Assembly: GCF_007829335.1 (NCBI RefSeq)
Contig: NZ_VIWO01000002.1
Span: 496,001-560,000, forward strand
Direction: 5' to 3'
Source: Chitinophaga polysaccharea
GTDB taxonomy: Bacteria; Bacteroidota; Bacteroidia; Chitinophagales; Chitinophagaceae
DNA: 64,000 nucleotides
A program made the position numbers and the translations under genes. The notes under the pieces are model-generated. The model ran no database searches. It was not told where the DNA came from and saw only the letters and a list, made by a program, of their open reading frames with translations. This document shows positions 28,558 to 36,609 of this stretch, in pieces. Positions within the stretch are counted from its first letter, which is position 1; each line of letters begins with the position of its first letter.

Positions 28558-29277
28558 TTACCAGCCACTGGCCAGTACATCAGCGATGTGCATCACTTTA
28601 ATATTGGTGCCGTGCTTACGGATATAGCCATCCAGGTGCATCAGGCAGGACAGATCCGTAGAAATCAGGTAGTCAGCGCCGCTATTCACCGCGTTGTTTA
28701 CCTTCTGCTCTCCCATACCCATGGAAATGGGTTCGAACTTCACAGCGAAGGTGCCTCCAAATCCACAACAGGTTTCACAGTCGTTCATCTCTTTCAGTTC
28801 CAGTCCCCGTACTTTTTCCAATAATTTGCGGGGTCCTTCCTTGATACCGCATTCCCTCAGGGCGCCACAAGCGTCGTGATAGGTACCTACGCCATTAAGG
28901 GTAGCTCCCAGGTCGGTAACATGCAATACATCGGTGAGGAATTCGGTGAACTCGTACAGGTTTTTCTTCAGCAGCTTCACATCGTTGTGCGCGGCAGAAT
29001 TGTCAAACAATTTGCCGTAGTAATTGCGCACAAACCCTGTACAGGAGCCACTTGGAGCAACAATGTAATCGAAGGTTTTGAAATCTTTTACAAACTTGGT
29101 AGCAATGGTGCGGCATTCATCCTGGTAGCCCGCATTATAAGCTGGCTGGCCGCAACAGGTTTGGTCCGTGTTATACATTACATTACAACCGAGTTTCTCC
29201 AACACTTTCACCATATTAAAGGCTGTTTCGGGAAACAACTGGTCTACAAAACACGGTATAAATAACTGTACATTCAT
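28558..29277 (-). CDS. LutA-like (Fe-S)-binding oxidoreductase, two CCG domains
   Basis: A 239-residue protein with paired cysteine-rich CCG motifs: C-C-G-Q-P near residue 43 and C-C-G-F-G-G near 170. S-G-S-C-T-G and H-D-A-C-G-A-L-R-E-C-G complete the set. LutA works with LutB and LutC to oxidise L-lactate to pyruvate; neither partner is adjacent, so the role could be lactate use with distant partners or another heterodisulfide-type reaction. The ATG at 29277 gives the family start M-N-V-Q-L-F-I-P-C; a longer frame upstream overlaps ribH and was rejected. It begins 10 bases after the ribH stop. Confidence 0.88.
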   Translation of the reverse strand: MNVQLFIPCFVDQLFPETAFNMVKVLEKLGCNVMYNTDQTCCGQPAYNAGYQDECRTIATKFVKDFKTFDYIVAPSGSCTGFVRNYYGKLFDNSAAHNDVKLLKKNLYEFTEFLTDVLHVTDLGATLNGVGTYHDACGALRECGIKEGPRKLLEKVRGLELKEMNDCETCCGFGGTFAVKFEPISMGMGEQKVNNAVNSGADYLISTDLSCLMHLDGYIRKHGTNIKVMHIADVLASGW

Positions 29278-29287
29278 CTTGTTAGTT

Positions 29288-29788
29288 TCAGCTTTTAGCC
29301 AATTTCCGTTGCAGGGCAATCATCTTCAGGGCAGTGATGGCCGCTTCTTCGCCTTTGTGACCATGAGCGCCTCCCAGTCTGTCGAGTGCCTGCTGTTCAT
29401 TATCCACTGTCAGAATTCCAAATATAACAGGAACAGGTAACTGAAGGTTCAATTGCAGGATACCTTCTGTTACCGCTTTACACACATAGTCGAAATGTGG
29501 CGTTTCGCCGCGGATCACGCAACCGAAAGCAATAATAGCGCCAGGCTGTTTGCCGGTGCCTTTGGTGTTTTCCCAATATTGCTTACAGGCGTAAGGTAAT
29601 TCAAATGCGCCAGGTACAATGATCTTCTCTGATTTACTAACATGATACTGGTCCAGGGCTTTTTCGCAGCCGGCTACCAGTTCATTTACGATGGCATCAT
29701 TCCATTCGGTATATACCATAACAACACTGGCATCCTCCAGGTTGAGAATGCCAGCGTCATTAAGTAAGCTCTTATTATGCTCAGACAT
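29288..29788 (-). CDS. ribH: 6,7-dimethyl-8-ribityllumazine synthase
   Basis: A 166-residue enzyme of the penultimate riboflavin step, condensing 5-amino-6-ribitylaminouracil with 3,4-dihydroxy-2-butanone 4-phosphate. Visible motifs are G-A-F-E-L-P-Y-A, G-C-V-I-R-G-E-T-P-H-F-D-Y with the catalytic His, and G-I-L-T-V-D-N. It assembles as pentamers or icosahedra. The ATG at 29788 was chosen; extra upstream residues do not fit the family. It stands between a TPR membrane protein and the LutA-like gene; other rib genes are not here. Confidence 0.96.
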   Translation of the reverse strand: MSEHNKSLLNDAGILNLEDASVVMVYTEWNDAIVNELVAGCEKALDQYHVSKSEKIIVPGAFELPYACKQYWENTKGTGKQPGAIIAFGCVIRGETPHFDYVCKAVTEGILQLNLQLPVPVIFGILTVDNEQQALDRLGGAHGHKGEEAAITALKMIALQRKLAKS

Positions 29789-29848
29789 ATTTTTCGGCTT
29801 TAAAAACAATTGGCTGTCAGTGAGGTACACCAACAGCCAGTTGTAATA

Positions 29849-30547
29849 TTAGTTCTTTACGTCACCCAGTCTAGCCAGGTACTTATCCATTTCACGACCT
29901 TCGTTGGTCAGTGGGAATTTCTCTTTAATTTCTTTGTAGATGGTGATGGCTTCCTGTGCCTTACCTGCTTTTTCCAGGGCCTGACCGGCACGGAACAGAT
30001 AAACAGGAGAAGTCAGTTCATTATCATTGTAGTGAGCTGCTTTCTTGTAAGCTTCAATACCTTCTGCAGTTTTATTCATTTCCATGTACGCATCGCCGAT
30101 CAAACCGTAAGCAGTAGGCTGCAACAGTAAATCGCTAGAGCTAAAGGAATTCAGCATGTCGATACCTTTCTGGAATTCACCCAGGTGGATATAACAAACG
30201 CCTGCACTGTATTTAGCGAGGTTGCCTGCTTTAGTGCTGCCGTATTTTTCCGCTACCTGTAAAAAACCATAATTATTACCGTCACCGTTCAGCGCCAGTT
30301 TGAAGGAATCCACGGCAAAATAGTTCTGCGCATGGAATACCATTTCCTGGGCTTTGGTTTCGTTTGGCTGTTTAACAAAACGGTTATAGGCGAAGAAACC
30401 GCCTACTACCACCACCACAGCCAATACTGCGATAGAAATAACGTTCTTGTTTTTAAAGAAGAAATCTTCCGCCCGGTGCATGGACGCTTCCAGGTCAAAA
30501 TCTTTAGTAGGTTGAGGCGTGGCGGCTTTATCTTTAGTTTCTGCCAT
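29849..30547 (-). CDS. Membrane-anchored TPR protein (YfgM-like)
   Basis: A 232-residue protein. A cytosolic N-terminus of about 35 residues is followed by one transmembrane helix (about 36-54, I-S-I-A-V-L-A-V-V-V-V-V-G-G). Periplasmic TPR-like repeats run from about 70 to 225. The layout matches YfgM-type proteins that assist envelope protein folding near the Sec translocon; this is inference from architecture. It heads a probable operon with ribH (60-base gap), the LutA-like gene and EVE. Confidence 0.8.
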   Translation of the reverse strand: MAETKDKAATPQPTKDFDLEASMHRAEDFFFKNKNVISIAVLAVVVVVGGFFAYNRFVKQPNETKAQEMVFHAQNYFAVDSFKLALNGDGNNYGFLQVAEKYGSTKAGNLAKYSAGVCYIHLGEFQKGIDMLNSFSSSDLLLQPTAYGLIGDAYMEMNKTAEGIEAYKKAAHYNDNELTSPVYLFRAGQALEKAGKAQEAITIYKEIKEKFPLTNEGREMDKYLARLGDVKN

Positions 30548-30623
30548 TGTAAGGTGTAATTGTGATTTGCTAGATTATTTAATAGGTAAACGACCGGCTT
30601 TGCTGTTAGTGTTTCCTTTAGCC

Positions 30624-30662
30624 AATACAGCGAAGAGCATTATACATCCTCTTCGCCGTATT
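30624..30662 (-). terminator. Hairpin after pdhA
   Basis: A 14-bp stem with one mismatch (30624-30637 with 30649-30662) begins 32 bases past the pdhA stop. The U-tract is weak. Confidence 0.6.
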
Positions 30663-30694
30663 GATTACCGGGCAAAATACTAACCCTAATATGC

Positions 30695-31687
30695 TTAGTC
30701 AACGATAAATGGATAGTCTTCCTGTACGTAAACGTCTTTCAAGAGCTCATCATCGCTTGGCCATGGTGACTCTTCTGCAAAAGTTACGCACTCTTCAACT
30801 TCTGCTTTTACGCGTTCGTTGATCGCTTCAATTTCTGCTTCAGTAGCCCATTTATTTTTCTGGATAACTCTCAGTACTTCGTTGATCGGATCTTTCTCTT
30901 TATACTCTTCCAGTTCTTCTTTCGTCCGATATTTAGCCGGATCACTCATAGAGTGGCCACGGTAGCGGTAAGTTTTGATTTCGAGCAAAGTAGGTCCGCC
31001 ATTTTCACGGGCGCGTTTTACCGCTCTTTCGATACCATCATGTACTGCTTCGCAACTCATACCGTCGATAGAATCGGCCGGCATTTCGTACGCATCTGCT
31101 AACTTATAGATGTCCAATACGTTGGAGGTACGTTCTACGGAAGTCCCCATGGCGTACATGTTGTTTTCGCAAATGAAAATAACCGGGAGCTTCCAGGTCA
31201 TCGCCATGTTGAATGTTTCATGGAGAATACCCTGACGGGCAGCGCCATCACCGAAGAAACACAACACTACGTTGTCAGTTCCGGTATATTGTTCTGCCAG
31301 GGCCAGACCTGCGCCTGTACCTATCTGGGCACCCACAATACCATGGCCGCCAAAGAACCCATGCTCTTTCGAGAAAAAGTGCATACTGCCTCCCTTTCCT
31401 TTCGAACAACCGGTTGCTTTACCATACAGTTCTGCCATACAAGCCTTCGCTGAAATTCCCTTTGCAATTGCCAGCGCATGATCACGATAAGCAGTGATGA
31501 ATTTATCTTCCGGCTTGGTAGCTGTAATCGCACCAGCAGCAATTGCTTCCTGTCCTATGTACAAATGACAAAAACCACGGATTTTTTGCATCCCGTACAA
31601 TTGGCCTGTCTTTTCTTCAAAGCGGCGCAGCAAAAGCATCAATTCATACCAGTACAGATATGTCTCTTTGGTGAATTTCGTCTTCAC
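30695..31687 (-). CDS. pdhA: Pyruvate dehydrogenase E1 component, alpha subunit
   Basis: A subunit of about 330 residues of the thiamine-diphosphate enzyme that decarboxylates pyruvate in the pyruvate dehydrogenase complex. The ThDP motif G-D-G-A-A-R-Q-G...E-N-N, the lipoyl-domain loop Y-R-Y-R-G-H-S-M-S-D-P and G-G-S-M-H-F-F are present. Possible starts are GTG at 31687 and GTG at 31705; a TTG at 31726 lies inside the -7 box and cannot be used. GTG 31687 gives a family-like N-terminus and a leader of about 30 bases. The beta subunit gene is not adjacent, unlike in many bacteria. Confidence 0.93.
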   Translation of the reverse strand: MKTKFTKETYLYWYELMLLLRRFEEKTGQLYGMQKIRGFCHLYIGQEAIAAGAITATKPEDKFITAYRDHALAIAKGISAKACMAELYGKATGCSKGKGGSMHFFSKEHGFFGGHGIVGAQIGTGAGLALAEQYTGTDNVVLCFFGDGAARQGILHETFNMAMTWKLPVIFICENNMYAMGTSVERTSNVLDIYKLADAYEMPADSIDGMSCEAVHDGIERAVKRARENGGPTLLEIKTYRYRGHSMSDPAKYRTKEELEEYKEKDPINEVLRVIQKNKWATEAEIEAINERVKAEVEECVTFAEESPWPSDDELLKDVYVQEDYPFIVD

Positions 31688-31723
31688 GTCTGTTTTAGTT
31701 TGCACTCTTTCTAAATTTGTTCG

Positions 31724-31731
31724 CAAATATA
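31724..31731 (-). promoter_or_regulatory. -7 box of pdhA
   Basis: TATATTTG on the minus strand overlaps a TTG that an automatic caller could take as the pdhA start. A transcript would begin near 31717, downstream of that TTG. Confidence 0.6.
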
Positions 31732-31915
31732 ACAGGAAAATCGTAAAATATAAATATCAATTCTAATTCCCATTAAATTATGCAAATTGATCAATTTCAA
31801 ACAGTTTTGCATTTAATTGCACCTGAATCACAGGGAAGTTCCCATTAGCGCGGTTTTTTATCACTTATAAAGTGGATTATTTTCGCATATTATTAATTAC
31901 GCATAATTTTTTTCT

Positions 31916-32995
31916 TTGCTTTATATAAATAAAATATCACTCGTCCAGTTCAAAAACTACCAGCAGGCCAGCTTTTCGTTCCAACACCGCATTGTTGGCA
32001 TCACGGGCAGGAATGGCGCTGGTAAAACGAACCTGCTGGATGCCATCTACTATCTTTGCTTCACCCGCAGCTATTTTACCAGCAGCGATACCCAAAATAC
32101 CCGGTACCAGACCAACGGCTTCCGCCTGGAAGGCCTCCTGGAAAAGAATGGACACGCCGAAAAAATTGTATGTACGGTCAAAGATGGTAGAAAGGAGATT
32201 GCCCTCAACGATGATAAATATGACCGGTTTTCCCGGCACATCGGGCATTTCCCGGCCGTGATGATAGCCCCCGATGATGCCGACATCATCCTGGGCGGCA
32301 GCGAAGAAAGACGCAAATGGCTGGATAGCCTCCTGTCGCAGCTCTATCCCGACTACCTGGACCACCTGATCATTTATCAGAAAATATTATTACAGCGCAA
32401 TACATTACTGAAAAATATGGCGACCACCGGTCAACAGCAAGACCACCTGCTGGATGTGTTCGACCTGCAGCTGGTCATGCACGGCGTACCCGTGTATGAA
32501 ACCCGTCAGGCTTTTCTGCAAACATTTATACCCAAAGTGCAGCAGCTGTATGATTACATTGCCGGCACCCACGAAGTGGTAAACATACAATACCAGTGTA
32601 CACTGCAGGAAGAGCCCTATGCGGCACAACTGCACAAGGCCCGGTTCCGCGACATGCAATTGCAGCGCACCAGCACCGGTATTCACCGCGACGACCTGCT
32701 CTTCCTGCTGGACGGCCACCTGATGAAAACCAGCGCCTCCCAGGGACAACGCAAAAGCTTTTTATTTGCGTTGAAGCTGGCACAGTTTGAAATACTCCGG
32801 CAACATAAAAATTTTCCACCGCTATTGCTATTGGATGATGTGTTTGAAAAACTGGACCAGGAAAGGGTACAGCGGTTAATTGCCCTGGTAGCAGGCGATC
32901 ACTATGGACAGGTATTTATTACAGATACGCATGTGGAACGTTTGCAGCAGGCATTTGCGGCTACCTCCGGGGAAATCCAGCTCATTAACATCTAA
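31916..32995 (+). CDS. recF: DNA replication and repair protein RecF
   Basis: A 359-residue SMC-like ATPase that helps load RecA at single-strand gaps. Walker A G-R-N-G-A-G-K-T is at 31-38, the signature-like S-Q-G-Q-R-K near 280 and Walker B L-L-L-L-D-D-V-F near 304. The start is a TTG: an in-frame TAA lies four codons upstream and no ATG or GTG fits the N-terminus L-Y-I-N-K-I-S-L-V-Q-F-K-N-Y. The DUF721 gene follows 48 bases downstream, a common pairing in this phylum. Confidence 0.94.
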   Translation: MLYINKISLVQFKNYQQASFSFQHRIVGITGRNGAGKTNLLDAIYYLCFTRSYFTSSDTQNTRYQTNGFRLEGLLEKNGHAEKIVCTVKDGRKEIALNDDKYDRFSRHIGHFPAVMIAPDDADIILGGSEERRKWLDSLLSQLYPDYLDHLIIYQKILLQRNTLLKNMATTGQQQDHLLDVFDLQLVMHGVPVYETRQAFLQTFIPKVQQLYDYIAGTHEVVNIQYQCTLQEEPYAAQLHKARFRDMQLQRTSTGIHRDDLLFLLDGHLMKTSASQGQRKSFLFALKLAQFEILRQHKNFPPLLLLDDVFEKLDQERVQRLIALVAGDHYGQVFITDTHVERLQQAFAATSGEIQLINI

Positions 32996-33031
32996 CGTAT
33001 ATTCTTTACGGTATGCCGCTCTAAAATTTAC

Positions 33032-33039
33032 TACCTTTG
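33032..33039 (+). promoter_or_regulatory. Candidate -7 box immediately before DUF721 gene
   Basis: TACCTTTG ends 4 bases before the ATG at 33044. If used, the transcript would start at or within a few bases of the initiation codon. Confidence 0.5.
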
Positions 33040-33043
33040 CACC

Positions 33044-33331
33044 ATGCGTCATGGAACTACCAGTATAGGAGATGCACTCCGGGAATTTATGAATAAGAGC
33101 AGGATGAAACCCCGTCTCACGGAGGTACGCATCCAGGAAAATTGGGAACAGATTATGGGGAAAACAATTGCCCGGTATACACAGAGCATTCAGCTGATAG
33201 ATGGTAAATTAATTGTTACTACAACAGTGGCGCCACTAAAGCAGGAGTTAACTTATTCTAAAGATAAGATCATCAAGCTGGTGAATGAAATGCTGGGAGA
33301 AAGCATTGTTAAGGACGTGATGATCAGGTAA
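33044..33331 (+). CDS. DUF721 family protein (DciA-like)
   Basis: A 95-residue protein with the family pattern: S-I-G-D-A-L-R-E-F near the start, V-R-I-Q-E-N-W-E-Q-I-M-G at about 28-39, and a basic C-terminal part. DUF721 proteins include DciA, a replicative-helicase loader, but this short Bacteroidota form is not shown to load helicase. Its place directly after recF supports a role in replication or repair. Its stop is 6 bases from that of the convergent DUF4252 gene. Confidence 0.85.
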   Translation: MRHGTTSIGDALREFMNKSRMKPRLTEVRIQENWEQIMGKTIARYTQSIQLIDGKLIVTTTVAPLKQELTYSKDKIIKLVNEMLGESIVKDVMIR

Positions 33332-33337
33332 AAGGGA

Positions 33338-33835
33338 TCAGTTGGATGCAAACTGACGGATCAACGTATTGATATCAGACATTTTCAGCGTTGTTTGCAG
33401 ATTCACGATCACAAAGTCGCTCTCATCCTGTATCAGCATCACCACCTTACCCAATTCGTCGTCGGTTCCCTTATTCAGGATATGTACCCGGCTGTTCTTA
33501 TCTCTCACATCCATCAATTCGTCGAAATGATCATTGCGTAGCAGGTTGCTTTTCAGGTCAGCAATATCCTGGCTGTTCACCGTATTACCATTAACATTAG
33601 TAATCGTGTATACCTTTGCCTTCTGTATCCCTCTCATTACTCCTTTCACATCTTTTGAATCATCTGAAAACGAGAGGCAGAAGCCTGCCAGTCGCATCGC
33701 GAAGCCACCTACGCTGATGGTATGTACCTCGGAGCAATGACGGTATTTGTTGCGAAACTCGCGCAGGGAGCGGTCCTGGGCTTTTACAGCCACCGCAGCT
33801 AATAAACAGCAGCCTGCAATAATGAATGCTTTCAT
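33338..33835 (-). CDS. DUF4252 secreted protein (second of pair)
   Basis: A 165-residue protein with a signal peptide ending near V-K-A-Q (residue 20). The DUF4252 core includes D-E-L-M-D-V-R-D-K-N-S-R-V and a V-M-L-I-Q-D-E-S-D-F-V-I-V strand, and it ends in a helix-rich tail. It lies 15 bases downstream of a paralogue and belongs to the sigma / anti-sigma / DUF4252 module. Its own role is unknown; such proteins are thought to sit in the envelope. Confidence 0.82.
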   Translation of the reverse strand: MKAFIIAGCCLLAAVAVKAQDRSLREFRNKYRHCSEVHTISVGGFAMRLAGFCLSFSDDSKDVKGVMRGIQKAKVYTITNVNGNTVNSQDIADLKSNLLRNDHFDELMDVRDKNSRVHILNKGTDDELGKVVMLIQDESDFVIVNLQTTLKMSDINTLIRQFASN

Positions 33836-33850
33836 GGGAAAATGTTTTAG

Positions 33851-34372
33851 TTACTTTTTCTTGATGTTTTTCAGTTTGTCCATGCCCTGTATATTAACAG
33901 ACCCGGCAATCTGGGAAATCTCATTGAGGTCGATATCGCCTACCAGGCTCATGGCCAGGAATTCGGTGGAACTGCCTACCAGCATGACCAGCTCATTGAT
34001 ATTGCCTTTGGCGTTTTCCTTTACCATGAACTTCAGGTCGCTGTCCTTGTCGCGGAGCGTCATCAGTTCTTCGAAATCGCCTCCCAGGAAAGCGGCCGCT
34101 TCTTTATACAGGCGGGGACCGTCTTTGGTGCTCTCCTTTGCCAGGATACGCAGTCCTCTTAGTTTCTGAATGACCCGCATCAGGTTTTTGGCATCCGGGT
34201 CGCCGGCATCCACCTTAGCGAACATGCTGAACATTTTAGGCGTTATACTGACCAGCGTAAAGTTGCGGTCGTTTTCATACCGCTGGAAGAAGCGGTCTAT
34301 GGCGCTCCCTTGCTGGGCTGACCCATGGAAGCTGGCAAAGATCGCCATCAATAAAAACAGGAATCGTTTCAT
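33851..34372 (-). CDS. DUF4252 secreted protein (first of pair)
   Basis: A 173-residue protein with a signal peptide ending near G-S-A-Q. The core F-E-E-L-M-T-L-R-D-K-D-S-D-L-K-F and L-V-M-L-V-G-S-S-T-E-F-L-A-M-S-L matches its downstream paralogue at low identity. It follows the anti-sigma-like gene by 34 bases in the same operon. Function unknown. Confidence 0.82.
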   Translation of the reverse strand: MKRFLFLLMAIFASFHGSAQQGSAIDRFFQRYENDRNFTLVSITPKMFSMFAKVDAGDPDAKNLMRVIQKLRGLRILAKESTKDGPRLYKEAAAFLGGDFEELMTLRDKDSDLKFMVKENAKGNINELVMLVGSSTEFLAMSLVGDIDLNEISQIAGSVNIQGMDKLKNIKKK

Positions 34373-34406
34373 TTCTCAATATTTATATCAGGTTTTATAA
34401 TAGCCG

Positions 34407-34898
34407 TTAGTCATTCTTTCCTTCTACCAGTGAAGTAGCTTCATTGAAGTAGGCCAGCTTCTGCATTTTGGCAGTGCCTTTATTCAGGTTCCTGGCCAGC
34501 AGCTGCAGTGCTTTCTTCGTTTCATCGAGGGCCTTCTGCGGGTCGTTCATTTCCTGCTGCCGCAGGGCTATTGCCGCATCCTGCTTACGTACCTGCTGCT
34601 GCTTTAAGGCATATCCGATACCCACCGCTACCAGCGCTACTGCCGCATATTTCATCCAGTGCCGTAGCGGCGACAGTTTTACTACCGGGGTGGTCACCGG
34701 CAGCGTAACCGGGGGAACCTCCCATTCTTTTGCTGCTTCCACCTTAAAATATTGGAATAGCGGCGCTGCCTCCTGTAATGCTTCGGGCAGGTCTGCGTGT
34801 GGTACGCTGAAAAAATCACGGAGCGTCGCTTCCTCCTCCAGGGTAGTTTCCCCCTCCCAGTACTTATCCAGCAAATCGCTGATCCATTTATAATCCAT
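34407..34898 (-). CDS. Anti-sigma-factor-like membrane protein
   Basis: A protein of about 163 residues. The cytosolic N-terminus (M-D-Y-K-W-I-S-D-L-L-D-K-Y-W-E-G-E-T-T-L-E-E-E) resembles the sigma-binding segment of anti-sigma factors. One transmembrane helix (about 82-98, M-K-Y-A-A-V-A-L-V-A-V-G-I-G-Y) and a Gln/Lys-rich helical tail follow. The ATG at 34898 overlaps the sigma factor stop by 11 bases, so the two are translationally coupled. Anti-sigma function is inferred from position and shape. Confidence 0.75.
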   Translation of the reverse strand: MDYKWISDLLDKYWEGETTLEEEATLRDFFSVPHADLPEALQEAAPLFQYFKVEAAKEWEVPPVTLPVTTPVVKLSPLRHWMKYAAVALVAVGIGYALKQQQVRKQDAAIALRQQEMNDPQKALDETKKALQLLARNLNKGTAKMQKLAYFNEATSLVEGKND

Positions 34899-35403
34899 AT
34901 ACCTGCAGGTTTTGTAGTTTCTCCCGTACTGATTTACGGGCACGGTGCAAATTCACTTTTACGTCATTCATATCTATATCCAGTACGTCGGCAATTTCCT
35001 GGTAGGAAAGACCATCAATATCTCTCAGTTGGAGGATCGTGCGGTATTTCTCGGGCAGGGCGTTGATCGCCACATGTACTTTTCCCATTACATCATTTTG
35101 TTCGGCCACAGCATGTGGGCTTTGCTGGTGTATGGCAGGCACTTCCCCTGCCCTGTCGAGGTCGTCTGATAAGCGGTATTTCCGCGACTTGATTTTATCC
35201 AGCGCCAGGTTGCGGGTGATCCGCATGCACCAGGCTTCCATATTTTGCAGTTCCGCCATCTTTTCCTGCATGCCCCATACCTTCATCAGTGCGTCCTGTG
35301 TAATATCCTGTGCATCTTCCTCGTTGCCCAACAGGCGGAATGCAAAGCGGTAAAGCTTTTGCCGGACGGGGACCACCTGTGTGAGAAATCTTTCGAGTGA
35401 CAT
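34888..35403 (-). CDS. ECF sigma factor (RNA polymerase sigma-70 family)
   Basis: A 171-residue sigma factor. Region 2 has L-L-G-N-E-E-D-A-Q-D-I-T-Q-D-A-L-M-K-V-W (about 26-45). Region 4 has L-P-E-K-Y-R-T-I-L-Q-L-R-D-I-D-G-L-S-Y and the recognition helix near 145-165. It is the first gene of the four-gene group sigma, anti-sigma, two DUF4252 proteins, a fixed arrangement in this phylum. No FecR or SusC is beside it, so it answers a different kind of signal from the two TonB-coupled sigma factors later in the window. Confidence 0.93.
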   Translation of the reverse strand: MSLERFLTQVVPVRQKLYRFAFRLLGNEEDAQDITQDALMKVWGMQEKMAELQNMEAWCMRITRNLALDKIKSRKYRLSDDLDRAGEVPAIHQQSPHAVAEQNDVMGKVHVAINALPEKYRTILQLRDIDGLSYQEIADVLDIDMNDVKVNLHRARKSVREKLQNLQVYGL

Positions 35404-35535
35404 GCAGAATAATGCGTTTGAGAAGAAGACGACTGTAAAAAAAAGATGTTACAGCAATTTTGAAAAAAATATCCCGAGCGATTAATTTTTTCCGTTGACC
35501 CTATCTATAGTATTGATAATGAAGCTATTAACCGG

Positions 35536-36594
35536 TTAATCCAGTTTTATCCTGGGATCTATCAGGGTGTATAGCAGATCGGCCAGGAGGTTCACGATGA
35601 CGAAAATGCCTGCAGTAAACAGGATGGCGCCCATCACAACGGGGAAGTCAAATTTGTCGAGGGCATCTACCGTTACTTTCCCGATGCCTTTCCATCCAAA
35701 GATATATTCCACGAAAAAAGCGCCGGCCAGCAATTCCGCGAACCAGCCCGTAATGGCCGTAATCACAGGATTCAAGGCATTGGGCAGTGCATGGCGCCAG
35801 ATAACGGCCCGTTTGGAAAGGCCCTTGGCATAAGCCGTGCGTATAAAGTCCTGGTGCAGTACATCCAGCATGGCGCTGCGGGTAAGCTGTACGATGATCG
35901 CCAAAGGGCGGATGCCCAGTGTGATAGCGGGTAAAATAAGATTACGCAGGTTGAGTACCCTGCCTTTAAAAGGATCTACATCGAACAGGCTGCCGGTCAT
36001 ATGCAGCCCGGTATAGTCGCTGAGTACGAAGCCGAACAGGTAAGCCAGTACAATACCGGCAAAAAAAGAGGGGACTGAAATGCCCGCTACGCTGGCAAAT
36101 ACTGCCCCGGTATCCATCCAGGTATTTTGCTTCACGGCCGATAGTACACCAAGCGCCAATCCTACCACGGTAGCAAACAACATGGCGGCTACCGCCAGCA
36201 GCAAGGTTCCGGGTAAGGCTTCCAGCAAGATATCCCATACTTGCTTTTTCCCCTGGTACGACCGGCGTAGATAAGGCGTTTTGAGTACCAGGATCTTATC
36301 TTTTGATATATGCGCGACCGTTATATAATGTAGATTCTCTGTTGCTTCTGTAACAGTATGTACACCTACCGGCAACAGGTCATTCAGATAGTATCCAAAC
36401 TGCACCCCTACGGGCCGGTCGAGGTGCAGTTCTTTCCTTACATTTTCGAGGGAGGCTACGTCTGCCCGCTGGCCCAACGTAAGCCGGGCTGGATCGCCGG
36501 GCAGTACGTTGAACAGGAAAAACACGAGCACTACTACGCCGAGTAGTACCAGTAATCCATAAGCTGTTTTGCGGAGCATGAAACGCAGCATCAC
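35536..36594 (-). CDS. ABC transporter permease, DppB/OppB type, orphan
   Basis: A 352-residue inner-membrane permease with six helices. The family mark F-N-V-L-P-G-D-P-A-R lies just after helix 1, and the EAA-like loop F-I-R-T-A-Y-A-K-G-L-S-K-R is near 255-267. About 70 extra residues between helix 1 and helix 2 (about 55-125) form a periplasmic insert. No second permease, ATPase or solute-binding gene is next to it, so substrate and partners are unknown; peptide or nickel import is the family default. Confidence 0.88.
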   Translation of the reverse strand: MMLRFMLRKTAYGLLVLLGVVVLVFFLFNVLPGDPARLTLGQRADVASLENVRKELHLDRPVGVQFGYYLNDLLPVGVHTVTEATENLHYITVAHISKDKILVLKTPYLRRSYQGKKQVWDILLEALPGTLLLAVAAMLFATVVGLALGVLSAVKQNTWMDTGAVFASVAGISVPSFFAGIVLAYLFGFVLSDYTGLHMTGSLFDVDPFKGRVLNLRNLILPAITLGIRPLAIIVQLTRSAMLDVLHQDFIRTAYAKGLSKRAVIWRHALPNALNPVITAITGWFAELLAGAFFVEYIFGWKGIGKVTVDALDKFDFPVVMGAILFTAGIFVIVNLLADLLYTLIDPRIKLD

Positions 36595-36609
36595 TATTCA
36601 GTTTTTATC

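Noticed and set aside
29278..29319. Upstream extension of the LutA-like gene
   Set aside because: It overlaps the ribH coding end and adds residues foreign to the family; the ATG at 29277 is better.
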